Below are positions 1 through 8,920 of a stretch of 64,000 nt of DNA, piece by piece. Position 1 is the stretch's first letter. The number at the start of each line of letters is the position of its first letter. Both the position numbers and the translations under genes were made by a program. The notes below the pieces were generated by a model. The model made no database searches. It was given only the letters and a program-made list of their open reading frames with translations, and had not been told where the DNA came from. Source of the stretch: SIG77 sp045589595 (GTDB lineage Bacteria; Verrucomicrobiota; Lentisphaeria; Victivallales; UBA1829); the NCBI GenBank assembly GCA_045589595.1, contig JAZNPK010000001.1:1-64000 (forward strand), read 5' to 3'.

Positions 1-1
1 C

Positions 2-193
2 GCGGCAGAGATGAGAGCCCTTGCCGGAGAGTCTGAACCTATGGGATTCGGACTGGACGGCGAACGGGATGAATTCCGCGAAATGCTGGAGAATGTTGAC
101 TTCTCCGAAGCCGCGGAACAACTCCTGCACAAGGCACTCGCCCTGCGGAACACCTGGGACGACGAACTGGAAAAGATGCTGCTTGTCAGATAA
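2..193 (+). CDS. C-terminal end of an unidentified protein (5' truncated by window)
   Basis: The frame is open from the first bases of the window to a TAA at 191-193, so this is probably the tail of a gene starting upstream rather than a 60-residue gene starting at the internal ATG at 11. That ATG has no clear ribosome binding site in the few bases visible. The visible tail is acidic and leucine-rich and ends in a helix-like segment (LLHKALALRNTWDDELEKM). I do not recognise the family. The next gene begins 18 bases downstream on the same strand, so the two may be co-transcribed. Confidence 0.5.
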   Translation, partial: AAEMRALAGESEPMGFGLDGERDEFREMLENVDFSEAAEQLLHKALALRNTWDDELEKMLLVR

Positions 194-211
194 CGGAACA
201 GGAGGTTTGCT

Positions 212-2218
212 ATGAGATCTGCCGTATCGGATGAAGTTTTGGATTTTGCAGTGCCGATCCCCCTTGAGTCGGATTGGGCGACCCGTGAAATGATCGTGAA
301 CGGGATCCTTGAACTGTATCACAGTTCGGGTCTCCGGCGTTTTATGCTGTTCGCCCCCTGCAAAGGGTGGCGCACCATCGGTTTGCCGCCGGAAGATGTG
401 TACCGGCGTCTTGCCGTTCTGGCAAAGACAGTGAAAGATGATCTGTCACCTTACGGGATCTCCATCGGCTGGTGGATCTCTCTTTCCCTGAAATCCGGAC
501 CTTCGCCCGGATTTACCCGGATGCTGGATTTTGACGGCAATCTTTCCCCTTTCGGGATCTGCCCGCGTGATGAAGGATTCAGCCGTCTTTTTGCGGAGCG
601 TGCCGCCTTGTTTTGCGAGATCGCGCAGCCGGATTTTATTTTCATCGAGGACGATTATTGTCAGAATGCTTCCGCGTGGCCCTTTGGCTGCTGCTGTGAT
701 CTGCACATGGCGGAATTTGCCCGCCGCAAAGGCAGAAGTTATACGCGTGAGGAACTCAAAACGATTTTTCAGAGCGGCACACGGGAAGGGTACGCCCTTC
801 TGAAAGAGTGGGTGGAATTGCAGAAAGATTCCATGGTCGCCATTACGGAACAGCTCCGCAGTACGATCGACAGAAAGAATCCGGAGATCCCCATCGGCAT
901 GATGCAGCCGGGCGGAGCGGACCGTGACGGTGATATCACGGAATGTGTTGCCCGGGCGGCAGCGGGAAAAAATCATGTGCCGTTTTCCCGTCTTTTCGGT
1001 ACATTTTATTGCGGGGAGAAGATCGGCGGGATCCCCGAATCCCTGTTTCACCCGCTTTATTCGGTACAGCATATTCCGCAGCCGTTCCGTTTTTATCATG
1101 AATCGGACACCTATCCGCACACCAGTTTTTATACATCCGGAACCTGTATGCGGATCCTGATGGGCAATGCTTATGCCATGGGATTTCACGGTTCCACATT
1201 TCAGGCGCAGCAGGGGATGGACGATCCCAACGAAGAACACGCATACAGCAGGATGTTTGCGGCAGAACGGAAACGGTTTGAAGCCGTTGCCCGGATCGCC
1301 CGCACCTGTGAAGTCAAAGGTGTTTATCAGTATTTTGATCCGTTCTGGAGTTCCTTTGTGCCGGAGAGCGGTCCGGATTGGACGACCGTGATTTCTCATT
1401 TCGGGATCCCTTATTCCACGCTGCCGTCCGGCGTGTCATTCGTCAGTGGAAATCAGCCTCGATTCTGGGAGGATGATATGGTGCGGAACATATTGTCCGG
1501 CACTGTATTTCTGGATGGTCAGGCGGCGGAGGTCCTGTATCAGCGCGGATACGGCGAACTTCTGGGTGTGCGTGTGGAAAAGGAACTTTTCACGGCGCGC
1601 GACAAATATGATTTTGAAGGGCGTGAGATCATCTGCGAAGGTTTTTCATCGCCGGGCAAAGGCAGGAATATGCACCGCCAGACGATCTGGTGTCCTTACG
1701 GGAACGGCAGAAGTGTCAAACTCATCTGCGATGATCCGGCGTGTGAAATGGTCACGGAGATCGTATCTTTCCGGCACGAATTTATGGCTCCGGGCATGAC
1801 GCTTTTTACCAACAGACTGGGTGGGAATGTGATCATTCTCGCCTGCACGGTGCGTGACAATCTTTCCTCCTGTCTGTTCAATTACAGGCGTCAGCGTCTG
1901 ATTCAGAAACTTATTATCCGGTTCCGGGATGAATTTGTGATGGCGAAAGAGCATCCGCGCACCTTTGTTGTGATGAGTGAAGCGAGGGAACCCGATGCGC
2001 CCTGTATCGGTATGGCAGTTCTGACTGCGCTCAATCCGGATCCCATTGATGAATTGCCGCTGCATCTGCCGCCGGCGTGGCGCAAGGCGGAAACGTTCCG
2101 GTTTGCGGATCAGAACGGCGAATGGCAGGAATTGGCGTACAGGCGGACGGATGACGGGATCGTGATCACGCAGACGTTGCTTTACGGGGAGCCGCTGTAT
2201 CTTCTTGCGGTGAAGTAA
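212..2218 (+). CDS. Putative TIM-barrel glycoside hydrolase-like protein
   Basis: 668-residue protein with an AGGAGG site 6 bases before its ATG. The N-terminal 400 residues look like a (beta/alpha)8 enzyme of the kind found in glycosidases: a strand ending in IGWWISLSLKS, another ending FIFIEDDYCQN (two acidic residues at a strand end, as expected for a catalytic carboxylate), and aromatic-rich loops. No signal peptide is evident, so it is probably cytoplasmic. It cannot be placed in a numbered GH family by eye. GH42-like or a PVC-specific hypothetical family are the nearest ideas. It sits just upstream of, and convergent with, a DeoR regulator and a sugar operon, which fits a role in carbohydrate breakdown. 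The function is inference; the coding call is firm. Confidence 0.6.
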   Translation: MRSAVSDEVLDFAVPIPLESDWATREMIVNGILELYHSSGLRRFMLFAPCKGWRTIGLPPEDVYRRLAVLAKTVKDDLSPYGISIGWWISLSLKSGPSPGFTRMLDFDGNLSPFGICPRDEGFSRLFAERAALFCEIAQPDFIFIEDDYCQNASAWPFGCCCDLHMAEFARRKGRSYTREELKTIFQSGTREGYALLKEWVELQKDSMVAITEQLRSTIDRKNPEIPIGMMQPGGADRDGDITECVARAAAGKNHVPFSRLFGTFYCGEKIGGIPESLFHPLYSVQHIPQPFRFYHESDTYPHTSFYTSGTCMRILMGNAYAMGFHGSTFQAQQGMDDPNEEHAYSRMFAAERKRFEAVARIARTCEVKGVYQYFDPFWSSFVPESGPDWTTVISHFGIPYSTLPSGVSFVSGNQPRFWEDDMVRNILSGTVFLDGQAAEVLYQRGYGELLGVRVEKELFTARDKYDFEGREIICEGFSSPGKGRNMHRQTIWCPYGNGRSVKLICDDPACEMVTEIVSFRHEFMAPGMTLFTNRLGGNVIILACTVRDNLSSCLFNYRRQRLIQKLIIRFRDEFVMAKEHPRTFVVMSEAREPDAPCIGMAVLTALNPDPIDELPLHLPPAWRKAETFRFADQNGEWQELAYRRTDDGIVITQTLLYGEPLYLLAVK

Positions 2219-2236
2219 GGGGCGTGCCGTGCCGGA

Positions 2237-3019
2237 TCACGGGGTGATTCCGGAAGGTGTACTGCCTGACACCGATGCTTTGAGTATTTCCATACCGGAC
2301 CGGTGGAGCAGGGTGAAATCTTCGTGCCTGAGGTTGTCGTCCGTCACCAGCAGATCGATCTCATTTGTTTGGGCGAATCGTGTCAGCGCCCGTTTGCCGA
2401 ATTTGCTGCTGTCGCACACGATCACAGCCTGATCGGCGATCTGGAGAGACTTCCGTTCCAGATTTGCCAGACTCATATCTGAGGTATAGAAGCCGTGATC
2501 TGCAATGGCGGCGTCGCAGCCGGAGATCAGGTAATCCACATGGTATTCTTCCAGATTTTTTTCCGCCACCGGACCGATCAGATCCAGGGAATGAGTCCGC
2601 AGTTCGCCGCCCAGCAGGATCACTTTGCAGCTGCTGCGGAACAGCGTGGAAGCGATGGAAAGTGAATTGGTGATCACGGTCATCGGGCGGGTGTTCCGTC
2701 TTGCCAGAACGCGTGCAAACGCCAATGTGGTGGATCCGGTGCTGAGAAAAATGGAGTCTGCCGGAAGGATACGCAGAAACAGAACATCGGCAATGGCATT
2801 TTTCCGTTCCAGATGTTCCAGTTCGTTTTCTTCCGGTTCATACCGGGCGGGAAAGGGGATGGCGCCGCCCTTCACGAGCAGAGCCAGTTTCCGTTTTTCC
2901 AATTCTTTCAAATCCCGGCGCACGGTCATTTCCGTGACGCCCAACTCAGCTGCGGCGGACGGGATGGAAACTTTTCCGCGCTGGAGCATATCGAGGATTT
3001 TTTTCTGACGCTGATACAT
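2237..3019 (-). CDS. DeoR-family transcriptional repressor
   Basis: 260-residue DNA-binding regulator. The N-terminus carries the DeoR winged helix-turn-helix (residues about 4-55, with GVTEMTVRRDLKELEK as recognition helix and a KGGA wing). The rest is the DeoRC sugar-phosphate sensor domain, including the STGSTTLAFARVL phosphate-binding type segment and VCDSSKFGKRAL near the end. Three in-frame ATGs exist (3058, 3034, 3019). The one at 3019 is chosen because GGAG lies 9 bases before it and the domain begins right there. The gene is divergent from the aminotransferase operon starting at 3282, so that operon and the repressor itself are its likely targets. The effector would be a phosphorylated sugar, perhaps made by the FGGY kinase of that operon. 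Confidence 0.9.
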   Translation of the reverse strand: MYQRQKKILDMLQRGKVSIPSAAAELGVTEMTVRRDLKELEKRKLALLVKGGAIPFPARYEPEENELEHLERKNAIADVLFLRILPADSIFLSTGSTTLAFARVLARRNTRPMTVITNSLSIASTLFRSSCKVILLGGELRTHSLDLIGPVAEKNLEEYHVDYLISGCDAAIADHGFYTSDMSLANLERKSLQIADQAVIVCDSSKFGKRALTRFAQTNEIDLLVTDDNLRHEDFTLLHRSGMEILKASVSGSTPSGITP

Positions 3020-3037
3020 AGCAAATTTCTCCATTTG

Positions 3038-3052
3038 TGTTAAAATATAACA
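3038..3052. promoter_or_regulatory. Putative DeoR operator 1
   Basis: Interrupted palindrome with arms TGTTA and TAACA around a 5-bp AT centre. It lies 19 bases upstream of the chosen DeoR start codon and overlaps two upstream in-frame ATGs. A near-identical 15-mer lies at 3130-3144 in the same divergent spacer. Autoregulation is inferred from position. Confidence 0.5.
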
Positions 3053-3129
3053 TTTCAAAAATGAAAATCAAGTGGTGTTCCGGGCATTTTTTCAGGAAAT
3101 TTTGCTGTAAGATGATGGATGGGCAGAAA

Positions 3130-3144
3130 TGTTAAAAAACAACA
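3130..3144. promoter_or_regulatory. Putative DeoR operator 2
   Basis: Sequence TGTTAAAAAACAACA, matching operator 1 at 13 of 15 positions with nearly the same inverted arms. It lies about 40 bp upstream of the likely -35 box of the operon that begins at 3282. The pair would suit looping or cooperative repression. Confidence 0.45.
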
Positions 3145-3184
3145 TAAAGTTTGATAAAAAATCGTTTTGCGGGTGGAAATTCTC

Positions 3185-3212
3185 TTGCGTCAGCGTAAAA
3201 ACGGGGTACTTT
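3185..3212 (+). promoter_or_regulatory. Likely promoter of the aminotransferase-isomerase operon
   Basis: TTGCGT (3185-3190) and TACTTT (3207-3212) are separated by 16 bp and sit about 70 bp before the first start codon. The match to a sigma70-type consensus is moderate, as expected for a regulated promoter. Confidence 0.4.
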
Positions 3213-3281
3213 ATTGCAGTATCAGATTTTGTAACGTAAAAATACGGTTCAGAACCAAAAAATCAAGAAAGGAACATTCCT

Positions 3282-4649
3282 ATGGGAAAGTATGATCCCG
3301 CACCTTATCAGATCGATCTGAACAGTTATCCCAAACTGGTCAGCGAAACGATCCCCGGTCCCAAGAGTCAGGCCCTTCACAACCGGGCAGCCAAATATTA
3401 CCGTGGTCTTTCCGGACAGGTCAAACTGTTTCCTGTGGCGTTTGAAAGCGGCAACGGCTGTATCATGCGCGATGCGGACGGCAACGAATACATCGACTTT
3501 TCCAGCGGTATCTATGTGACGACGCTGGGGCATTGTCATCCGAAAATCTCCGAAGCGGTCGGCAAATACGCGAAACAGATGATGAACTGCCACGACTTCA
3601 CCACGGAGATCAAGGTGAAACTGCTGGAAAAGATGGCAAGCGTTCTTCCCGGCGACCTGAAATGTTTTCAGCTGTACGACAGCGGTACGACGGCGGTGGA
3701 AGCGGGTCTGCGTACCTGCCGTGCGGCGACCGGAAAACATGAATTCATCAGCTGTTTCATGGATTTCCACGGCAAGAGCGGACACTCCATCGGTTTGGCG
3801 CGTATGACCAAGTTCAGCGGTGCGTCCCGTCCGGAAGGTTTCCATCTGGTTCCCCGTCCCGATACCTACCGTCCCTGGTGGACCCGCGCAGACGGCACAC
3901 TGGATACAGAACGCTATCTGGAATTTTATGATAAATTCATCAGGGAATCCACCACCGGTCAGGTTGCGGCATTTGTGCTGGAACCCATTCAGGGCTGGGG
4001 CGGATCCATTATGCCGCCCGATGACTTCTTCCCGAAACTCCGCAAATTCCTGGATGAACGCAACATTCTTCTCTTTGCGGACGAGGTGTTGACCAGTATG
4101 GGCAGAACGGGTAAGATCCTCTGCTGCGAACACTGGGATGTTCTGCCGGATATCGTGACGCTGGGCAAAGGCTTCGGCAACGGTTTCCCCGTTACCTGTA
4201 TGGCAGTCCGTACACCTTATGCGGATGCGGTGGACAAAATCAGTGCCTCCACCAGTTACGGCGGCAACCCCATGGCATGCGCAGCCGCACTTGCCTGTTT
4301 TGAAGTCATTGAAGAAGAAGGTCTTCTGGAACATGCTCAGGAACTGGAAGTGCTGTTCAAGAAACGCATGGCGGATTGGACCACAAAATATCAGATCGTG
4401 GGCGACACCCGCTGCAAGGGCTGTCTCCTCGGTATCGAACTGGTCAAAGACAAAGCCCTCAAGACGCCCTTTGATGAAGCCGGTAAGATGGTCTATCAGA
4501 AAGCGTTCCGCAAAGGTCTTGCATGGGTCCCGGCAGGTCACATTCTGCGTATGAGCCCGCCCATCATCATGCCCAATGAAGTGGCGATGAAGGGGATGGA
4601 CATCATTGAAGAAGCCATTGCGGAAACCGAAAAGGAACTGCTGGGCTGA
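3282..4649 (+). CDS. Class III (4-aminobutyrate/ornithine-type) PLP aminotransferase
   Basis: 455 residues, usual length for the family, with AAAGGAA upstream of ATG. It moves an amino group between a substrate and an oxo-acid or sugar ketone using pyridoxal phosphate. Visible hallmarks are GNEYIDFSSGIYVTTLGHCHP near the N-terminus, the DSGTTAVEAGLRTCRAATG phosphate-binding region, FADEVLTSMGRTG with Asp267 (contacts the PLP ring nitrogen), and LGKGFGNGFPV with Lys296 as the Schiff-base lysine. It is the first gene of a five-gene operon with an oxidoreductase, a sugar kinase and a sugar isomerase. This suggests the true substrate may be an amino sugar or aminocyclitol rather than 4-aminobutyrate; that is inference. 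The family is certain, the substrate unknown. Confidence 0.9.
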   Translation: MGKYDPAPYQIDLNSYPKLVSETIPGPKSQALHNRAAKYYRGLSGQVKLFPVAFESGNGCIMRDADGNEYIDFSSGIYVTTLGHCHPKISEAVGKYAKQMMNCHDFTTEIKVKLLEKMASVLPGDLKCFQLYDSGTTAVEAGLRTCRAATGKHEFISCFMDFHGKSGHSIGLARMTKFSGASRPEGFHLVPRPDTYRPWWTRADGTLDTERYLEFYDKFIRESTTGQVAAFVLEPIQGWGGSIMPPDDFFPKLRKFLDERNILLFADEVLTSMGRTGKILCCEHWDVLPDIVTLGKGFGNGFPVTCMAVRTPYADAVDKISASTSYGGNPMACAAALACFEVIEEEGLLEHAQELEVLFKKRMADWTTKYQIVGDTRCKGCLLGIELVKDKALKTPFDEAGKMVYQKAFRKGLAWVPAGHILRMSPPIIMPNEVAMKGMDIIEEAIAETEKELLG

Positions 4650-4766
4650 ACACGGCAGACGGGAGATCGCCTGTACAAATGGATCAGATCCGGATCTGTG
4701 GTATGAGACTGCCGCCGGTCCGGACCGGTCAGATGATTGGCATCTCTGCGGAAGGAGAAACTGGAA

Positions 4767-5900
4767 ATGAAAGTCTATAACGTAGGAATGATCGGGTTCG
4801 GCTTTATCGGAAAAGTCCACGCCTATGGTCACATGAACATTCCGCTGTATTACGATCAGCAGGAATTCAAAAGCCGGATCACCCACATCTGCACGTCCCG
4901 TCCGGCAACGGCGGAAAAAGGTGCAGCGCAGGTGGGCGGGGATATCACCCCGGTTACGGATTACCGGCAGATCACGGAAAATCCGGATATCGATATTGTG
5001 GACATCTGTACGCCGAATCATCTTCATTTTGAAGCAGTTATGTCTGCCATCAAAAACGGGAAACACATTTACTGCGATAAACCCCTGACCGCCACGCTGG
5101 ATGAAGCGCTGCAGATCCGCGAAGCCCTGAAGACCTACAAAGGGATCAGCCAGATGACACTGCAGAACCGTTTCTTCCCGGTGACGCTCCGGGCGAAACA
5201 GTTGATCGAAGAAGGTCTCATCGGTGACATTCTGGAATTCCGCGGGTCCTATCTCCATTCCGGCAGTTCCGATCCGAAAGCGCCGCTGAAATGGAAACTT
5301 TCTGCGGAAGCCGGCGGCGGTGTTGTGGCGGATCTGGGCAGTCATATCCTGGACCTGATGCACTATCTGCTGGGCGACTTCAAAGAACTTTCCGCCATGA
5401 CCCATATTGCGTATGCGGAACGCCCCTCTGCCGAAGATCCCGCCAGAATGGTGAAGGTGAATGCGGAGGACAATATGCTTGTGACCATGCGTCTGGGCAA
5501 TGGCGCAGTGGGGAACATCCACGCTTCCAAGATCGCCACCGGAACGGAAGACGAAGTTTCTTTCGAGATCTACGGTTCCAAAGGTGCCATCAAGATGCTG
5601 CCGATGGATTTCCACCGTCTTTACTATTACGATTGCAGCGAAAAATCCGCACCCATCGGCGGTTTCCGCGGCTGGACTGCCATCGATTGCGGACAGCGCT
5701 ATGACAAACCTGCCGGATTCCCCACGCCCAAAGCATCCATCGGCTGGATCCGCAGTCACATGCACTGTCTTTACACCTTCCTGCAGTCCGTCCATACCGG
5801 ACAGCAGCTGGGACCCTCTCTGGAGCAGGGCGTCTATATCCAGTCGCTGATGGAAAAAGTGAAAGAATCCGCCCGGAACAAATGCTGGATCACATTGTAA
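4767..5900 (+). CDS. Gfo/Idh/MocA-family NAD(P)-dependent oxidoreductase
   Basis: 377 residues starting at the ATG at 4767, chosen because GGAG lies 9 bases before it and the Rossmann strand starts immediately. The in-frame ATG at 4737 has no site. The dinucleotide motif is G10-F-G12-F-I-G15. The family CxKP-type segment is YCDKPLTATLDEA, with the lysine expected in catalysis. The C-terminal alpha/beta substrate domain has the usual GGGVVADLGSHILDLMHYLLGD segment. Such enzymes oxidise or reduce a hydroxyl of a sugar or inositol. Paired with the upstream aminotransferase it could make or consume a keto-sugar intermediate. A 117-bp gap separates the two without a terminator, so co-transcription is likely. 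Confidence 0.9.
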   Translation: MKVYNVGMIGFGFIGKVHAYGHMNIPLYYDQQEFKSRITHICTSRPATAEKGAAQVGGDITPVTDYRQITENPDIDIVDICTPNHLHFEAVMSAIKNGKHIYCDKPLTATLDEALQIREALKTYKGISQMTLQNRFFPVTLRAKQLIEEGLIGDILEFRGSYLHSGSSDPKAPLKWKLSAEAGGGVVADLGSHILDLMHYLLGDFKELSAMTHIAYAERPSAEDPARMVKVNAEDNMLVTMRLGNGAVGNIHASKIATGTEDEVSFEIYGSKGAIKMLPMDFHRLYYYDCSEKSAPIGGFRGWTAIDCGQRYDKPAGFPTPKASIGWIRSHMHCLYTFLQSVHTGQQLGPSLEQGVYIQSLMEKVKESARNKCWITL

Positions 5901-5953
5901 GAACGACAGAAGAATTTTCATACTGAATAACAGTAAACACAAGGAGATTGCAG

Positions 5954-7432
5954 ATGAACAACAAACTTCTCATCGGTTGGAGTGAAGGTGATATCACGCC
6001 GGATTCTCTGGGAAAAAAGATCCCTCTGTACGGTCAGTATTACGCACGTATCGCCACGGGGATCCATTCCCGCCTGAAAATCACTGCCTGCGCTGTCAGC
6101 AAAGGCGATGAATATTTTGTCAATGTGGGGATGGATGTTACCAGCTGCCCCCGTCAGCTCACGGAACTTGTCCGCAGCGAAGTTGCCAAACGGATCCCCG
6201 CCTTTGATTCCAAAAAACTGTTTCTCCATGCCATTCATACACACAGTGCCCCCTCTCTGGCATTCAACGCCAAAATGTCGGGCGTCGGTGCCATTGCATG
6301 GGCAGATGTCAACAAACAGAGCGATGTGCTGACGCCGGATGAATATGCGGCATTTGCCGTGCCCATTATCGTGGATACCGTTGTGAATGCGTGGAACAAC
6401 CGTGCTGTCGGCGGGATCGCCAGAGGTTTCGGCAACGCCCGGATCGGTCACTGCCGCCGTGCAGTGTACAGTGACGGCACCGCAGAGATGTACGGCGATA
6501 CCACCCGTCCGGACTTTATCGGCATGGAAGCCGGTGAAGATACCGGGGTCGAAATGCTGTTCACCTATGATGAAAAGGGAACCCGGACGGGTATGCTTCT
6601 GAATGTGGCGTGTCCTTCCCAGAATATGGAATCCACCTATGTGGTTTCTTCCGACTTCGCCGGTGCCACGCGTGAACTGCTCAAAACGGAATTCGGCAAT
6701 GATTTCCATACGATCTATCAGATCAGCGCAGCGGGCTGTCAGTCTCCCCGCGATCTGGTGCGTCATTACACCACGGAACCGGATTTCTGGCATGAAGACG
6801 GCGTTCCGTTCCTTGCCAACCGTCTGGTGACAGCAGTCAAAGAGGCAAAAGTGGACGGGATCGAATACGATCCTGTGCTGATCAGCAAAAATGTGGATGT
6901 GGTCCTGCCCCGCCGCAGAGCAAGTTATCAGGCATTCAAAGAAGCGGAAGCCGAACTTGCCCGCCTGACTGCCATCATGCCGGAAGATAAGGCTTTTGAA
7001 GAATTCTGCGCAGAGACTCACGCCAATGAAAAACTTGACGGTCCCGGACCCTACGACAGCAAACTGCATCACTTTGTGCTGATCAAGAATGCCCAGGCAG
7101 TGATCACCCGTTATCAGAATCAGGATGAATTTCCCAATCTCACCTTTGACATCAACGTGATCCGTCTGGGTGATATTGCCATTGCCAACAACCCCTTTGA
7201 GCTGTATCTCTACTACGGACAGAACATCAAGGCGCGTTCCAAAGCCTTCCAGACATTCCTGGTCCAGCTCTCCGGAAACGCCAATTTCCATGCCGGTTAT
7301 CTGCCCAGCCCCGATGGTGAAAAATTCGGCGGTTACGGCGGACTGATCATCAATGGTCAGGTCGGTTCCGACGGCGGTTACAAACTGGCGGATATCACCG
7401 TGGAAGAGATCAACAAACTTTTTGAAGAGTAA
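5954..7432 (+). CDS. Neutral/alkaline ceramidase-like protein of unknown substrate
   Basis: 492 residues. The ATG at 5954 follows AAGGAG by 7 bases; an upstream in-frame TTG at 5948 is too close to the site. The opening (LLIGWSEGDITPDSLGKKIPLYGQYYAR) and the HAIHTHSAPSL segment resemble the N-terminal domain of neutral/alkaline non-lysosomal ceramidases, where histidines bind zinc. No signal peptide is present and the length is shorter than true ceramidases, so a cytoplasmic amidohydrolase acting on another amide is more likely. In the middle of an operon with an aminotransferase, oxidoreductase, kinase and isomerase, removal of an N-acyl group or ring opening are possible roles (inference). 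Confidence 0.6.
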   Translation: MNNKLLIGWSEGDITPDSLGKKIPLYGQYYARIATGIHSRLKITACAVSKGDEYFVNVGMDVTSCPRQLTELVRSEVAKRIPAFDSKKLFLHAIHTHSAPSLAFNAKMSGVGAIAWADVNKQSDVLTPDEYAAFAVPIIVDTVVNAWNNRAVGGIARGFGNARIGHCRRAVYSDGTAEMYGDTTRPDFIGMEAGEDTGVEMLFTYDEKGTRTGMLLNVACPSQNMESTYVVSSDFAGATRELLKTEFGNDFHTIYQISAAGCQSPRDLVRHYTTEPDFWHEDGVPFLANRLVTAVKEAKVDGIEYDPVLISKNVDVVLPRRRASYQAFKEAEAELARLTAIMPEDKAFEEFCAETHANEKLDGPGPYDSKLHHFVLIKNAQAVITRYQNQDEFPNLTFDINVIRLGDIAIANNPFELYLYYGQNIKARSKAFQTFLVQLSGNANFHAGYLPSPDGEKFGGYGGLIINGQVGSDGGYKLADITVEEINKLFEE

Positions 7433-7441
7433 GAAATACCT

Positions 7442-8920
7442 ATGCATTTTTATCTGGGGATCGACATCGGAACGACCGGCGTCAAGGCGGCGGTCTTTGA
7501 CAGTGCCGGGGTACCGTGCGGGACCGGACTGGCAGAGTACACGCTGGAAACGCCGCAGCCCGATATCGTGGAACTGGACGCCGGGATCTACTGGCAATCG
7601 GTCAGAGAGGCTTTGCGTCAGGCATTGGAGGCGTCCCGCGTCGATCCGGCACAGATACGGTCTCTGGCGGTGACCGGTCAGGCGGAAACGCTGATCATGG
7701 TCGATGCCGATGGAAAGCCGCTGCGCAAGGCCATTGTCTGGCTGGACAACCGGGCGAGAGAGGAAGCGGCTTTTCTGGAGGAGACTTTTACGCTGGACGC
7801 CCTGTTCCGGATGTCCGGTCAGACGGAGATCCTGCCCTGTTGGCCCGCCTGTAAGATCCTGTGGTACAGAAAGCACGAAAAAGAACTGTTTGACCGGACC
7901 GCATATTATCTGATGGTGGAGGATTACATTCTCTATAAACTGACCGGAAAATTCGGGACCTGCCGCGGTCTGATGCCGTCCAGTCTTTACTACGACATCC
8001 GGACCGGTGCGTATGATCAGGCGGTGCTTCAGACGCTGGGCATTACGGAAAATCAACTGCCGGAACTTCACGATGCCGTGGATCCGGTGGGGGTCTGTAT
8101 CGAAAATGAAACGCCCATCCTGCCCGGGACTCTGGCTGTCTGCGGCCCCATTGATCATGTCTGCGGCAATCTCGGCAGCGGTTGTGCGGGGCAGGGGATG
8201 ATCTCGGAAACCACCGGATGCACGCTTGCGCTCTGCGCGGCGTTCCCCTCTGTTGTCTATGATGAAGAACGGCGGCTGAGTACCTATCTGGGCTTCGCAA
8301 AAGATTCTTTTGTGCTGCTCCCCTGGGCACCGACTGCCGGAATGCTCCTCAAACATTTCCGGGATGAATTTGCGGGCGGAATGTCTTTCCGCGAATTTGA
8401 TGCGGCGGCGGAAGCCGTCAGCCGGGGCAGTGACGGATTGATCCTGCTGCCTCATTGTGCCGGAGCCGTTTCCCCCGTCTCCAATCCTGAAGCGCGCGGT
8501 GTTGCGTGGGGCGTTACGCTCGCTCACCGGAAAGGACACTGGGCGCGGGCGATCATGGAATCGGTGGCATATCTGCTGCGTGACAATGTGGAGGCGCTGC
8601 GTTCGCTCGGTGCGGAGATCTGTGAGATCCGTTCGCTGGGCGGCGCTGCAAAAAGCCGTCTCTGGCTGCAGATCAAAGCCGATGTGCTGGGATTGCCGGT
8701 CACGGTCACGGAATGTGAAGAAGCCACATCTCTGGGGGCTGCCATCCTTGCGGCGGTCGCATGCGGGGATTTCGGAGATTGTCAGGATGCTGTGCGGCAG
8801 ATGGTGAAAGTCGCCTTTACTGTTCAGCCTTCTGCCGATGCGGCGGAATATGAACCGTATTTCAGAACTTATCAGAAATTGAACTCATTACTCATACCAA
8901 CCTTCGGAGGTAAAATATGA
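7442..8920 (+). CDS. FGGY-family carbohydrate kinase (xylulokinase-like)
   Basis: 492 residues, standard for the family. It phosphorylates a free sugar or polyol with ATP. The N-terminal ATPase fold starts with FYLGIDIGTTGVKAAVFD (phosphate 1 loop), followed by AIVWLDNRA (typical FGGY substrate-side segment). The C-terminal domain has SLGGAAKSRLWLQIKADVLGLPV and the EATSLGAAILAAVACG motif that binds the nucleotide. It begins 9 bases after the preceding stop and overlaps the next gene by four bases (ATGA), so translation is coupled. The exact sugar cannot be read from sequence; xylulose, fuculose or rhamnulose kinases share these motifs. Confidence 0.88.
   Translation: MHFYLGIDIGTTGVKAAVFDSAGVPCGTGLAEYTLETPQPDIVELDAGIYWQSVREALRQALEASRVDPAQIRSLAVTGQAETLIMVDADGKPLRKAIVWLDNRAREEAAFLEETFTLDALFRMSGQTEILPCWPACKILWYRKHEKELFDRTAYYLMVEDYILYKLTGKFGTCRGLMPSSLYYDIRTGAYDQAVLQTLGITENQLPELHDAVDPVGVCIENETPILPGTLAVCGPIDHVCGNLGSGCAGQGMISETTGCTLALCAAFPSVVYDEERRLSTYLGFAKDSFVLLPWAPTAGMLLKHFRDEFAGGMSFREFDAAAEAVSRGSDGLILLPHCAGAVSPVSNPEARGVAWGVTLAHRKGHWARAIMESVAYLLRDNVEALRSLGAEICEIRSLGGAAKSRLWLQIKADVLGLPVTVTECEEATSLGAAILAAVACGDFGDCQDAVRQMVKVAFTVQPSADAAEYEPYFRTYQKLNSLLIPTFGGKI

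Noticed and set aside
3249..5942. 897-codon minus-strand open frame opposite the aminotransferase and oxidoreductase genes
   Set aside because: No ribosome binding site, His/Phe/Gly-rich composition and no domain; it mirrors the codon pattern of two convincing plus-strand genes.
5918..8539. 873-codon minus-strand open frame
   Set aside because: Antisense shadow of the ceramidase-like and FGGY kinase genes, which have motifs and ribosome binding sites.
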